DNA of 64,000 nt, from NCBI GenBank assembly GCA_011316305.1, contig SAUG01000080.1:48863-112862 (forward strand). Reading direction: 5' to 3'. Numbering within the stretch: the stretch's first letter is position 1; each line of letters starts with the position of its first letter. A model generated the notes under the pieces. That model saw only the letters and a list, made by a program, of their open reading frames with translations, was not told the origin of the DNA and did not search any database. Positions 11,280 through 22,448 of this stretch are shown piece by piece. The translations under genes were made by a program, and so were the position numbers. The stretch is from Rusavskia elegans (Eukaryota > Ascomycota > Lecanoromycetes > Teloschistales > Teloschistaceae).

Positions 11280-11685
11280 TCTTGGACTGGCGCTCCTACA
11301 TGACTATCTACTAGTATATAGTGAAAACCTGAGTTAGTGATCAGTGGATCGAGAGCGGCGTCCACTCTAGACTGAAGGATTCCCCGCAATCAATATTAGA
11401 ATTCATGCCGACTTACTCAGCAAGCTCTAGTCGCCGTCCAAAACATCCGTGTATGTATGCAAAAGCGCTGTACAATAAGACCGACTCATGGGCCGGGAGA
11501 GTTGTAGCAAAGCCGACCAAACGGTCTTCAAAGTAATGTACACAACGCCTTCGTTATCATAGATCATGCCCATCCACGCCAAATACGCCATACACCTGGT
11601 ATCACCAAATGACACATCGCTATGCAAATTTCCCACGTCGGATATCCGATGGTCTTGGACGTCGTCGTCTCGAATGACTGCTAGC
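11280..11685. other. Intergenic region between PNPOx-like gene and PPG1
   Basis: About 400 bases upstream of the PNPOx-like gene and downstream of PPG1 (both -). A 91-codon (-) frame at 11427-11702 runs into the PPG1 stop region and has no family resemblance; left out. Confidence 0.5.
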
Positions 11686-13055
11686 TCATAGAAAGTAGTC
11701 ACTGCGACGACCGGTGGCGGCAGGCACAGCGCGTTGATTGTCTGGGACCGCGGAGAAGATAGTGAAGCGCTCTTGCAGGTCTTCGCCCATGTTCATGATG
11801 GAAGCGACATTACCGCAGCGATAACAGTAGTTGGGCGCACTCCAAACGGTGACAACGGACTTGTCGTTGAAATGCCACTAGCGTAGACATGTTAACTGAC
11901 GCTGGCCAATACACGTTAAGGGGGGACCTCGCTCACCTTGTAGCCTTCGTTGACCAATTGATGAGCGCGTGCAATAAGCTTCAAGCCGTTCACGTGGTTG
12001 AACTCGGTAGCCACCTTATCTCCAAACAGCCAGCCAGCACCTCGAGGGGATATAGCCCAGGTACCCACATCCTCAGGGTCACTCCAGACAAGATCGCAGA
12101 AGGCGCCTTCATGAGGGATTTCCTGGGCCCGAGCGATGACACGAATCTGATCCAATGTGCGGATCTCGGGACTCAGACCACCGTGGACGCAAAGAACTTT
12201 GCCATCCACAATGGCTCCAAGAACCAGAAAGTCGAAGACCTGGCAGCAGCATTTCCACACCGAGGCATTGCCGTACTTCTGCTGGCACTCTTCATAGAAG
12301 CCATAGACTTGGGTGATTTGGCGCGACTCGTGATTTCCACGCACGAGGGTGACCCGATCAGGGTATCTGAATGTCGATTGAGTACGAAGTGCCTTCTGAA
12401 ATGATTTTGGGTGATCCTACCTGGCTTTTAAGCAAAGCAGAAGGGTCAATGTCTCCAAGCTGAAATACCCCCGGTCCACGAAGTCACCCAGGAAGATGTA
12501 ATTTTGGTTGCCAGGGATGCCAGTATTGCCTTCTTTCTCGACCCCTAAGCTTGCTGCACCCTGTGCACTAGCTGTTCCTTGAGCACTGCCACGTTTCCGC
12601 CCACGTTGTTCTTCCTCGGCGTCGTCGTCATCTTCACTAAGTCCACTGCTGACAGCGCCATTACTACCCTTATCTTTTAGGGACAGTTTACGCATCTTTT
12701 TCTTCAGTTTCGGATTGGTGATCTCGGTGGGAGGTTCAATGTCAGCCGAGGTGATAATGCCGGTGGGAGCCGGGGAGGGCTCAGGTCTCTCATCGCTTGG
12801 GACACCGCCAGCAACGCGAAACAGCTCCAGAACATCGTAGAATTGACCGTGAAGATCACCGCAAATAGTGACGGGCGTAGTGACGGGCTGTATGTTCGAT
12901 TCTTCCATCAACAACTCTTTGCAGATCTCGCATAGCTTTTTCATGATTGCTTCCGGGAGGTACTGGTTGTTCAGGGCACATTGGAGCCACTCATCCGGAC
13001 CCGAACTCTTACTTAGCTTCGCTGGGCCCGGCTGGGGTACTTTGCTGGAAGGCAT
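11686..13055 (-). CDS. PPG1: Serine/threonine protein phosphatase Ppg1 (PP2A-like catalytic subunit)
   Basis: Exons 13055..12421, 12366..11937 and 11877..11686 give 418 residues. All PPP signatures are present: GDLHG (about residue 66), GDFVDRG (about 190), RGNHE across the first splice, [10 protein letters not shown], then HGGLSP and a final [11 protein letters not shown] in exon 3. The C-terminus ends DYFL, the PP2A-type tail whose last Leu is carboxymethylated. Between GDLHG and GDFVDRG there is an insert of about 95 residues, rich in Asp/Glu, Lys and Ala, that ordinary PP2A lacks; from memory fungal Ppg1 proteins carry a shorter insert at this place. In yeast Ppg1 works with the Far (STRIPAK-like) complex. 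Metal-binding residues appear intact, so it should be active. Confidence 0.9.
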
Positions 13056-13457
13056 GGGAAAGGAGCTCCTTAGTAATTACTAACATTGTCGTACCTCCAC
13101 CATTTCTTAGGGATCCCTTTCTCGCCGCCAGAGTCAGAACGGCTAGCCTGAACGCGGGCCGTCCCACTGCACCTGCAGGCGCATAGTAGTGTAAAACCAT
13201 TTGCAATACTGGGCGCACAGCAGCCACCAAGACCGGGGCAAGTGGACCATAATTGTTGATTCGACGTGACAGCTGTATCGTGACTTCTGAGCAATCGGTA
13301 CAAGGATATCTGTTATCGAGGGATCGAATGTCGTACGCCCTGATTGGAAACAGGCATGTGCGGCGGTACGGGCCGCGTTTGCGCTAGCCGGTGTAATGCT
13401 AGTAGAACTCACGAACATGTCCTTGTCCCGCGATGAGGACTCACATCGAATTCAAAC
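13056..13457. promoter_or_regulatory. Divergent promoter region PPG1 / UPF3
   Basis: 402 bases separate the two start codons. No specific element recognised. The two genes may share regulation only through this spacing. Confidence 0.4.
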
Positions 13458-15144
13458 ATGGCCGCCCAAACACCAAGATTGATGGCCAGAAACGGGGTCA
13501 TCGAACCAGCTCCTGTAACTCAAGCACGTTCAGCGATGCCCCGACTCAAGCTTGTCATCCGTCGCCTGCCTCCTGGATTGACCCAGGAGGAGTTTGAGAC
13601 GAGTCTAGGTGACGAGTGGAGAGTCAACAGTGAAAAGGTTGATTGGGCTGTCTATAAACCTGGCAAAGTATCCAAGGAGTAAGGATCCCTTCTGCTGTTT
13701 TGCTTCAATCTAACCGTTTCGTAGTCCTTCAAAACCATCGAGGCCATCGCGAGCTTACCTCAATATGACGAAGCAAGAGTACATCGGCTCGCTTGCTGAT
13801 GCAGTCCGTAACACGAAGTTCAATGATGCCACTGTGGAGTATGCGCCATTTCCGAAGATCCCACATTCGAAGGTACGCCGAGACAACCGCCAGGGCACCA
13901 TTGACCAAGATCCGGAATTCATCGAATTCCTGGAAAGTCTTACGAACCCGGTGCCCAAAGTGTCCACTGTCGATCAACGAGTCGCCCCAGATGTTAGAAG
14001 CAAAGAGAAAATCACCACCACACCTCTGATCCAGTTCTTAAAGGATAAGAAAGCGAATAAGGGCAAAGAAGCAGCAGTAGCTATCACCAATCCCAAAACT
14101 ACCAAGCAGACCAGACAGTCTACCAAGGATCCACAAGCGACCGCAAGCGCCGCTTCTGAAAAGAAATCTCCTGCGAAGACAATGAGTGCCCAATCACCTG
14201 ACAAGCGAAGTGCACAGGCGATCATGGTGGAAAGGGCCGCTCGAGATGCTGCGCGAGTTGTCAACAAGCAAACGGCAACGCCGAACAAACCCCAGGCTCC
14301 TACAGCCGCCCCTACGACGCCCGTGCCGCCTCCCACAACAGCAGTTAATTCACCTTTGGCGGAGAAAAAGCGTGAACGAGGTAGCGCAAGCGCTGCTGCC
14401 AGTATACTCCGGCGCGACCTAGGTATCGGAGCAACTCCTGGCTCTCGAGGCGGTAGACGGGGCTTGGCAGCTGGTCAGAGTAGACCAAGCCCGAACAGTC
14501 CAGCTCATGCTACACCGACAGCACCTGCTCCGCAGAAGGATGCAAAGGCCACAGATAGCGCCACTACAGGTGAATCGCCAGGCGCGAGCAGCACGATTGC
14601 TACATCAGCAGCCCCGGTAGCCTCGACCCAGGCCCCTTCGACCCTCCCACCTCCAACTGGGCCTGCTGCTTCCCGAGGGTCTGCGAAAGTAAATACTACC
14701 CCATCAGCTGCTCCCACCTCGAATGCACCATCGGCACCATCGAAGCATAGTCCGGCACCACCGGTAACCCCGACTGCAACGCAAGCTTTCCTCAAGCATG
14801 CAAACCCTTCACAAGGCATCACAGAACCTTTGCTGTCCGAAGCGTTTGCCGCGTTCGGCACGGTGAAGAGGGTCGAGATTGATAGGAAGAAAGGTTCTGC
14901 CTACGTCGACTTCGAAGAGCCCGAAGGACTACAAAAGGCCATCAAAGCCAGTCCGATCAAGGTAGCACAGGGCCAAGTCGTCGTTCTGGAGAGGAGGATG
15001 GGGCCTAACTTGCAAGGACGCAATGTTCGCGGCGGACCCGGGATGAATAACCGTGGCCGAATGCCCAATCACCGTGGCAGGGGTGGAATGGCCCCTCGTG
15101 GTGGAGTCCCCATGGGACCAATGGCCGGGCGGGGAGGGCTATGA
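13458..15144 (+). CDS. UPF3: Nonsense-mediated decay factor Upf3 with C-terminal RRM-like and RGG parts
   Basis: Exons 13458..13678 and 13725..15144 (46-nt intron) give 546 residues. The Upf3 domain begins MPRLKLVIRRLPPGLTQEEF and runs through RAYLNMTKQEYIGSLADAV and VEYAPFPKIP to GTIDQDPEFIEFLESL, an RRM-like fold that binds Upf2. A long Ala/Pro/Thr-rich linker follows. A second RRM-like unit lies near residues 435-515 (TEPLLSEAFAAFGTVKRVEI and GSAYVDFEEPEG) and an RGG/RG-rich tail ends the protein. Upf3 links exon-junction marks and terminating ribosomes to Upf1/Upf2 in mRNA surveillance. The extra RRM plus RGG should add RNA binding. The splice adds DPSKPSRPSRAYLN, restoring the domain. 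Confidence 0.9.
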
Positions 15145-15548
15145 AGAGACAGGAGGGCGGAGGCATGAACAGTGCAGGGCCACCCAGGTGCATAGTGATA
15201 GCCAAGCAGTCATTAGAACGAAATTCATATGGTGGTATCAACTGCTAGCGTATTCCCTCGGCCCCATGTCTTGTTGTGTCGAGAGTCCCTTGTATATAAA
15301 CAGCTACACAGTAAACATCCCAACAATCGTAAGAATGATATCCTTCACCGACGTAGCGGCTGCTATACGCCCCATTTTGCGATATGATCCGTCTGTGACA
15401 TGACTCGATCCGACACGACGAACACCGCTCATCCAAAACGAACACGCATTCCAGCAGAACGAAGGAAAACGCTCCCCGTCACAATAGATCTCCCCACCCC
15501 TTCTCTCCCCCTTCCCATCCAAGCGCCCGCCCACATAAACAGAGCCCC
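15145..15548. other. Intergenic, convergent 3' ends
   Basis: About 400 bases between the stops of UPF3 (+) and the secreted-protein gene (-). Nothing recognised. Confidence 0.5.
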
Positions 15549-16052
15549 TCACACCAGATCCCCGTAAATAAAAACATACCACCCACTCGTACTCTCAAAC
15601 TGGCCCCACCCAGCCCCCATCGCCCCCACACAATGCTTCAACACCGCCACCGCCGCATGCCCCACCTGCGAATCGCTGATCATGATGATAGACCCGCGCT
15701 CACTGTTCCGCAGCTCGATATGGCAGGGGCTGGCGCCGAAGGAGGTCATGGGTGCCGTGTAGGGTTTTCGGATGGAGGAAGCGGGCAGGTTGTCGATCAG
15801 GGGGGCGAGGATGGGGCCGCAGGTTTGTTCGCTGATGTGTCGGAGGCGGGGTTTGCGGATGCAGTAGATTGGCTCTGTGGGGGGTGTAGGGGTTTTGAGG
15901 GAGAGGACGGTGGTGTTTGTGATGGGGTTTGGGGAGGGGGGTGGGCGGAGGGAGAGGATTTGGCGGTTGGAGGGGTTGGTGAGTGGTGTGGCGAGGGTGG
16001 TGGTGGTGGTGAAGATGGAGAGGGATAGGATGAGGTGGAGGAGGGAGAACAT
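15549..16052 (-). CDS. Small secreted protein with four cysteines
   Basis: The frame is open further upstream, but the ATG at 16052 gives a classic signal peptide: MFSLLHLILSLSIF, then a Thr run and a likely cut after ...TLA (about residue 22). The whole is 167 residues. The mature part starts with a Pro/Thr/Asn-rich stretch and then an ordered domain with four Cys (in IYCIRK, EQTCGP, ASPCHIEL and LKHCVG), enough for two disulphides, ending with GWYVFIYGD. It is probably exported to the cell wall or medium. Small size and cysteines fit effector-like proteins, but many such proteins in saprobes have no host role. I do not recognise the family. The usual Cys-rich hydrophobin spacing is absent. 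Confidence 0.7.
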   Translation of the reverse strand: MFSLLHLILSLSIFTTTTTLATPLTNPSNRQILSLRPPPSPNPITNTTVLSLKTPTPPTEPIYCIRKPRLRHISEQTCGPILAPLIDNLPASSIRKPYTAPMTSFGASPCHIELRNSERGSIIMISDSQVGHAAVAVLKHCVGAMGAGWGQFESTSGWYVFIYGDLV

Positions 16053-19000
16053 TGTTGCTGGGAACGGAGTGTTGATGGGATGGATAGTGGTTAGGTGGGT
16101 GGCGGCCTGGTCATGGTGTTGTAGGGTTTTTTCTCGAGTGGAGATCCTTTCGATTTTGAAGGATGAGAATTTAAAGCGAGGCTGGAAATATGAGTTACAG
16201 GTGTTCTGCGTAGAGGAGACAACCTGATTGTAAGTCCAATGGAATACCCCCTGGGTCGCCTGTCGGGGTATAAGCGGCAAAAATCTCTCGACAGTCGCAT
16301 AAGGACGAAAAGACCCGGTTGCGCGACTTGGTCTGGGGCATGGGTGAAAGGTACCTGCATACCTCGTTGTGTCAAACGAAATGGCGGGCGTACAGCAGTC
16401 GGTCCCTCGATATGAGATTTCGTATTAACGATGGCTAGCTGCCATTAGACAGCTGCTATTCAAAGGACTGTACATAGACGATAGTCGGCTCAGAACCTTG
16501 CTTGGTAGTTGCTGTGTGGCCCACATTGCGATTGATTTTTGACACGCTGAGCATACATGAATCCTCGATGAGTCTCTGCCAATTTTACCTGCTTGAAATG
16601 AATGCTCGGATATCTAGGTTATAAAGACTAGGAAATGTTGGAGATAGCCTCAGCCATGAAGATACGAAAACATCATCAACATTGGGTTCAACTTTGCTGC
16701 AACTCGCTCGCTAATCCCTTCAAGTGTTTGCCCGAGAGTATTGTATTGAACGTCAAGAAGTCGCAGTGGAATTGAAGATGATGCCGAAGAAAAGTGTCCT
16801 GCTGCAATGGGCAAAAGAAGAGGCTACGCTACACATTACAGTATGGAATTTGGATGACAGAAGTAACAAATCTCTTACCTTGAGCCTGCAAGAGATTCAA
16901 TGCTTGTCGTATATTGAAGGTGAGTAGAGGGGCGTGATGCAAACGAACCGGCGGCATCGATGTTTGGCTAAATGGAGCTGCACGAACTGTCATCGACCAG
17001 ACCGCCTGTTCCAGCATTACGGTGCAAATACGACGTTGTTTCGTGCGTGGGGCTGAGCATGCCTTACGACGGAGCTGACATGCTCTACCTCGTGCTCACT
17101 GCATATGCACGTAAGATGATTATGGGGGTGGCGTGAGATGTCAGAACTCGGTGACACAGAAGGTACTTGTCATATTTTTGATCATCTGGGAGGGTCGTGG
17201 AGAGAGATCCTTCTCCTTTGGGATGATCTCAATGTAAGACACAATCTCTGGTGCATCGTCATTCCAAGAGCTCCACAGTGTGAAGGTTGGTCCTTGCTGT
17301 CTGCACGTTGGAAGAACCGGCAGAAATCCTGTACAGATGTACCATACACTGGTAGCATCTGTGGTGGAAAGGGTGGATCGTGGAATGCGTGTAAACACGT
17401 GGGATCATGCAGCTGGTGGGGGTTGTACGGCGGTCGCGGCATCGATGATGAAAATCATCCCAGGCTCAGCCCCCTGTAATCGTTTCAGAATCTCAGATCC
17501 TACGTACAACCTACACTCCGCATTCCGCAACGGCTCCGCACTCCGCTTTTGTCTCCATATTCCTCATCAGCCCCCTACGTCGTGATGAGTCCGCGGACCG
17601 AGGGAAGTGCCGAGACGGTTGAAGGCGTGTTCAATGCCAATCGGACCGTGCCGTGGCCGCCGCCGAAAGCGTTGGAGTGTGCTTCGGGCTCCTGACAGAG
17701 GTACGTAGATCTTGTCTTTCACCGAGGCATCAGTCCGATCAAGAGGCTACCTTCTCACCTGGAATGGTTAACGGTTGAGGAATTCCGAAGAACTCGGTTG
17801 TTGTGGTGTACTTGCTGGAGTGATACCGGCCAACGACTGCTGGTGATGCACGGTTGCAGAGTATCATACCAGTTGAGAACGATCGATGGACAGCCGACGC
17901 CCAGCAAGTGCGAGTATCGCATGGCTTCAGCTGGCTTGGGCGTCCTGTGGCTGCTTGTAGACGATTGGACTTGCTTGCTTGCTTTCCACCCTGGCCGTTA
18001 CTTCGTACGTTACGTCCGGATACGACAAAGTTCAAGCCCACTCGATGAGGCGGTCAACATCCGGCGACGCCACCGCCAGATCGAATGCTTAACTTTCGCC
18101 TCCCAAGCATGGCCACCGTTCTTTCGGACACATCTGGAATCACGCGTGGATGATGCTGTTGATTTAAAAATGGCGAAAGACGTTGGGCCAAACTTCCATC
18201 TCTCCTGACAGGCGTCCGCCTGGTTGTGCTAGGGTTGGAAAGCCAAGGACGACTGGACGTGGAGCGATGACAGCGCTGCCAAGAATCCCACGAGAGTCTA
18301 GATGCAAGGCTGAGTAGATGCAGTGGATGGTCAGTCGGGCTGTATGTTATACTGCTAAGACTCTTGGATGGCCCAGCTGCGATAGGATTGTTGCAGCCTG
18401 GGGTGCGCTGGAATAAATGGAAGAGTTTTCTAGTCGACACCAGATCAAACCAGGTAACACGCGGTCAACGATTCTGTATGCTGCTGTGAGTCGATGACAA
18501 GTCGGTGAGTGGTGAGTGGGTGGGTGAGTGGGTGAGTTGGTGAGTTGGTGGGTGGTGGCGCCAAGCCCAATCATCCACTTGGCAGCCTAATAAGCAACGC
18601 CGCCGAAACGTGCGATCAGTGGCTGCCCGACGCCGAAGCCTGAGCATCGGTGTCAAAAGGCTGACGCGCATATGTCCCCTTGAGGCAACTGCAACGTCGG
18701 ATTCCGTATTGCACAGAGGATGATATATACACTTCTGGACACCGCCTTGCCGTCCACCGCTCCGTGTTATTATGTACGAGTCATCTTTCTCCTCTCGCTC
18801 TGACTGTGCTGCTGCTGCTGCTGCGTCTGTATGCTTCAGTCATCCTTCGCTGCTCAACTGCTGCTGACGCTGAAACCTGCATCTCGCAAACTGCGGTGTG
18901 GCATACATATATCATCTCCTTGCTTCTCCTGCCCTGCCCCCGTGCCTGATCGGTTTGACTTTATTGACACCTGAGCAAGTGTGTTTGGTTACACCGTTGT

Positions 19001-19176
19001 TCTTGTTGGTGCTGTTTGTCTCATGACACACTGCCTTGCTGGCATCCTCCTTACTACTTATCTTGGGCAACACCCTTCAACTGTCAAGTTGACCTCGTAT
19101 TCCCACACCTTTTCAACGCTGCTCCAAACAGACCTTTCCTGAATCTACTTCGACTTCCTGCTGGGAGAGAGACAGT
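16053..19176. other. Gene-poor intergenic stretch (3.1 kb)
   Basis: No convincing gene on either strand. Frames of 60-136 codons occur but lack family resemblance or good starts. It contains a GT-rich simple repeat (18500-18558), a (GCT)n run at 18809-18829, and the presumed promoter and leader of the 19177 gene, with pyrimidine-rich DNA just before it. Confidence 0.5.
18500..18558. repeat. GGTGAGT/GGGTGAGT-type simple repeat
   Basis: About 60 bases made almost only of G and T with A at intervals: repeated GGTGAGTGGTGAGTGGGT-like units with variable spacing. The motif carries many GTGAGT words, which read as splice donors on this strand, and several GGG runs. Confidence 0.75.
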
Positions 19177-19740
19177 ATGCGCAACATCATGATGTATTCC
19201 GACGACAGTGGCAGCGATACCAGCAGCGAGCGATCGCTATCACCTTCGCCACCCTCACTGACATACTCCTCGAGCTTCGCAAACCCGATCCGGATACCGC
19301 TCAAGTCGCGACTCTCGCCGCCATCAACAACATCTTCCGACTTTTCTCTTTCGCCACTGACACCGCCATCATCGTCCGTGTCTCCGTATACCGTCATCTG
19401 TGCTTATCCTTCATGGCCAGCTGGAGAGTTCCTGTCAGCCCAAGCGACAAGCTTCAGCCACATGTCCGCCGGCAAGGGTCAGGCGAGTTCTCGCATCTCG
19501 GACGAGGATCTTCTGGATCTTGAGGAATTGGACTTGTGTGACGGCATGCGCGTGCCAACAGGGATGACGCTGGCGACTCCAGATATTCCCTGGGAAGCAA
19601 CCCGGCAACCACCGGCCGTTGTCTTCTCAGCACCCAAACGACCGAGTATCGGCGGGAAGAAGAAAAGACGGAGAAGCTCGGCGCTCCATCGCAGACGCTC
19701 GTTGAAGGCAATGAGCCCGATCGCCGAAGTGCCGGAATGA
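19177..19740 (+). CDS. Uncharacterised Ser/Pro-rich fungal protein
   Basis: Single exon, 187 residues, starting MRNIMMYSDDSGSD. The first 75 residues are Ser/Pro/Thr-rich with many SP sites. A short acidic element, RISDEDLLDLEEL, follows a hydrophobic patch (YTVICAYPSWP). A basic cluster (GGKKKRRRSSALHRRRS, about residues 159-175) looks like a nuclear localisation signal, and the end is SPIAEVPE. The combination of SDEDL and a basic patch with SP sites suggests a small, phosphorylated, disordered regulator; I recall similar short proteins in other filamentous fungi but no function. The long leader and a large upstream gap fit a regulated gene. Not membrane-bound, no catalytic motif. Confidence 0.6.
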   Translation: MRNIMMYSDDSGSDTSSERSLSPSPPSLTYSSSFANPIRIPLKSRLSPPSTTSSDFSLSPLTPPSSSVSPYTVICAYPSWPAGEFLSAQATSFSHMSAGKGQASSRISDEDLLDLEELDLCDGMRVPTGMTLATPDIPWEATRQPPAVVFSAPKRPSIGGKKKRRRSSALHRRRSLKAMSPIAEVPE

Positions 19741-22448
19741 GTCATCATTGTACTATTGTTTATCCGTTGTTTTCAAGGTTAGTCGTTGCCGCCGCATGAT
19801 ACTTCCCCTACCTGCGCTGACCAACGACTGGCAGATACCCAACTCTGCGACACGATATGATGTTCACATTACGGAACACTTTGCCTGATTGGGCTCCATC
19901 AGCCACGAGTCATCTGGCAATTAGTCGATTTCATCGGCCAAGCGGGAGCCGATATGGTGGCATTCTCGATCACCGTCGATACTCCACTCTAGAAGACACG
20001 ATGTCAAGGCAACATCAACAGACCGACGAATCGCCACATGTATTGACGGAGACCATGATCCCCTTGATCGCCGACATCAGCGCTTCGAAGATGAAAGATC
20101 TTGGCACACTTTGGCATAGCTCTCGAGGAACATGGACTCGCGGCAGGAGGGAAGACCATGGGCAGTTGACCAGCGACAGGAGACTTAAATCCGGAAATGA
20201 TCCACGGTGGCTCGAAGCGCCGTTGGACCTTCTAGAACGAAGCTTCTTTGCATGAGCGGCTGGAAGCCAGAGCCAGGGTCGCTTGAACGGATAACCTCGG
20301 CATTGGTCTGCGGTCGACAGTGATGAGTGAATGCTGTGGTGTGGTGTCCCCCAAGGACGGATACATATCATGGCTTCCTTGATGTGCAGGGCGGAGGAAG
20401 AGCAGATCGAGACAGTGAAAGTAGTGGAATGAAAGATGATCTGACAGAATCAATCAAAGTGATGGCCGGATCGTGGGTCGCCTGCATTTCCGAACTGCTC
20501 TGGGCCGATCTCAGTGTACGGTAGTACGGGCGGGGGAGAGCGGATGCAGCGGGAAGAAGCCAATATTCATTCTGCACCTTGCGCATATATTACTCGATAA
20601 ATCGGGTAGCCATACAGAGAACAATCCAGCGAAGCAGATGATTGAAATCCCCGTCCAGATACCTTTGTGAGAAAGATCAATTAATACGAACTTGAAAACT
20701 TACCCGAGATACCACTGAAATTGAGCGTGCGAGCTACCAGTCTAGTCGACGAGGACGTATTGGGCCGCCGCACGTTAGAGCTGGTAAGGTTGTCTCAGGC
20801 TCGAGGTTGACGTGTTGAATGTTGATTGCTACATGTGGTTTTGGGCCACGGTGAAGAGTGCTGAGGAGAGCTGTGGAGAGCTGCGAGTGCCCTTGGAAGC
20901 GAGACCATGGCACAACTGGTTGTAGAAGAGAGTGGTGTCCGAAGAAAGTCAGACATTCGTAGATATACGGTGTTGAATATGTATATGCAATGCAGGCCCA
21001 ATCCGGCCATCCTGACTGTTGCCAACGAAAACAACATTATTGACACATTTGGTGAAGGGGTTCCTCCAAGACCATAGGGGTGGATAATAAGTACTTCCAC
21101 AGGAGCAGGAGCAGGAGTATATGAGGTCGTCGAGGGTTGCTTGAATTGCACGTCGACAAACGTGACCGTCAAAGACCCGAGGGCGAGGGACTCACGGTGG
21201 AGTCCGCAGCCCAGCCATGATCGTCTGGGTACTGGGAAGGCGGGCTTCTTCTCGTCACGGTCAGAAAGCGGGATGTTTCGAGATGGAAAGGTGCGTTAGC
21301 AGAGATGCAAAGTCGCTGCTGTGCAAGCTGTCGCAAGCTGTCGGGATGGTTGTAGGCGCTGCGCTTTCCTCGATCGAGGGGCCCGTCTGGTTGTGCCTCC
21401 CTCAGTAGTAGTAGATTCCCTCAGCAGATGTCAGGAGGTGGAGGAGAGACGTTGAAAGCGGGCGGTGATTGGGTGTTGTGTGACAGGGTCCGCATAAAAT
21501 GCTGCCCAATGAGGGGCCTGAGGAGCGCCGCGCCTGCGGTATCTCGTTCCTGAATCCACACACCTGCCATGCATCTACAAGCGTCAACTCAACCTTCCCA
21601 AGCCTTCCTCCCGGCCCACGCCAGCACATCCACCACTCATCGCAATTCTGGGGCTGATTCGTTAATCGCATCACTCCCCATGGCATGGAGGACCAAGCCA
21701 GTAGTCCTGCAAGGGAGAGAAGCCTCTCTTCTGGCTATTTTCGTCTGTGTTGCAACCGTTTGATTTCTCCGCTTTCCGTGTCACCGTCTCTCGTTCATGA
21801 TCGCTCTCTCCAGTAGGGATGGCGATGCTTGAGCTTCCCATTGAGTGCGAGATCACATGTCCCTGGAGCTCGGTGCCATAGGAAGCCCATGTCATCGTGG
21901 TGTCGAAGCGCCGGCGCCTCCTTGGCCGATCGTCGACAGTTGAGTGAGCTATCCAATCCACCCACCGTCATAGGGCAGCTGCTCCAGATTATTATTATTG
22001 CAATATTGCGAGAAAAGTCTCGAAAATCAACCGCTCGTTTCCCCCGTCTTGAAATTCCTGCTGCCTTTTTCCCTCATTAAAGCTGTCTCTTGCCCCCGCT
22101 TAACTCGCACACCCTCTCCTCTCAATCCCTGGTCGGCGGCGCTTTCGTGCATAACGCAATCGAATACTAGCCGCGCAGGCGAAGAGCTCGACTGTGCGAT
22201 TTCTCCGACGTTTGAGAGCTCCCACTTAGCTGCCTCAGCTTCTCCTGCAGCGCGAGGGCTTTGACATTTCTTACCCACCTATAGCACCCGTACTGGTATG
22301 AAACCCCTACCTGAAACACTGTTCTGATCAATAGTCCGAGCTCTGCCATATCTATGGATGGGACTCGCAAGCTTCCAGAGCCCAATGCAGCCCTTGACTC
22401 GTTCATCCGTTGACCTTCCGCGCAGGACTTTGTAGCGAAGCTTTCGCC
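19741..22448. other. Gene-poor intergenic stretch (2.7 kb)
   Basis: Frames of 60-132 codons appear on both strands with no family resemblance. The right end is pyrimidine-rich before the next start codon and probably holds the promoter and leader of the WD40 gene. No RNA gene or repeat seen. Confidence 0.5.

Noticed and set aside
11427..11702. 91-codon minus-strand frame
   Set aside because: Overlaps the last codons of PPG1 and has no family resemblance; more likely downstream untranslated sequence.
16724..16927. 67-codon plus-strand frame with protein-like composition
   Set aside because: Too short, no ATG at its start and no partner exons found.
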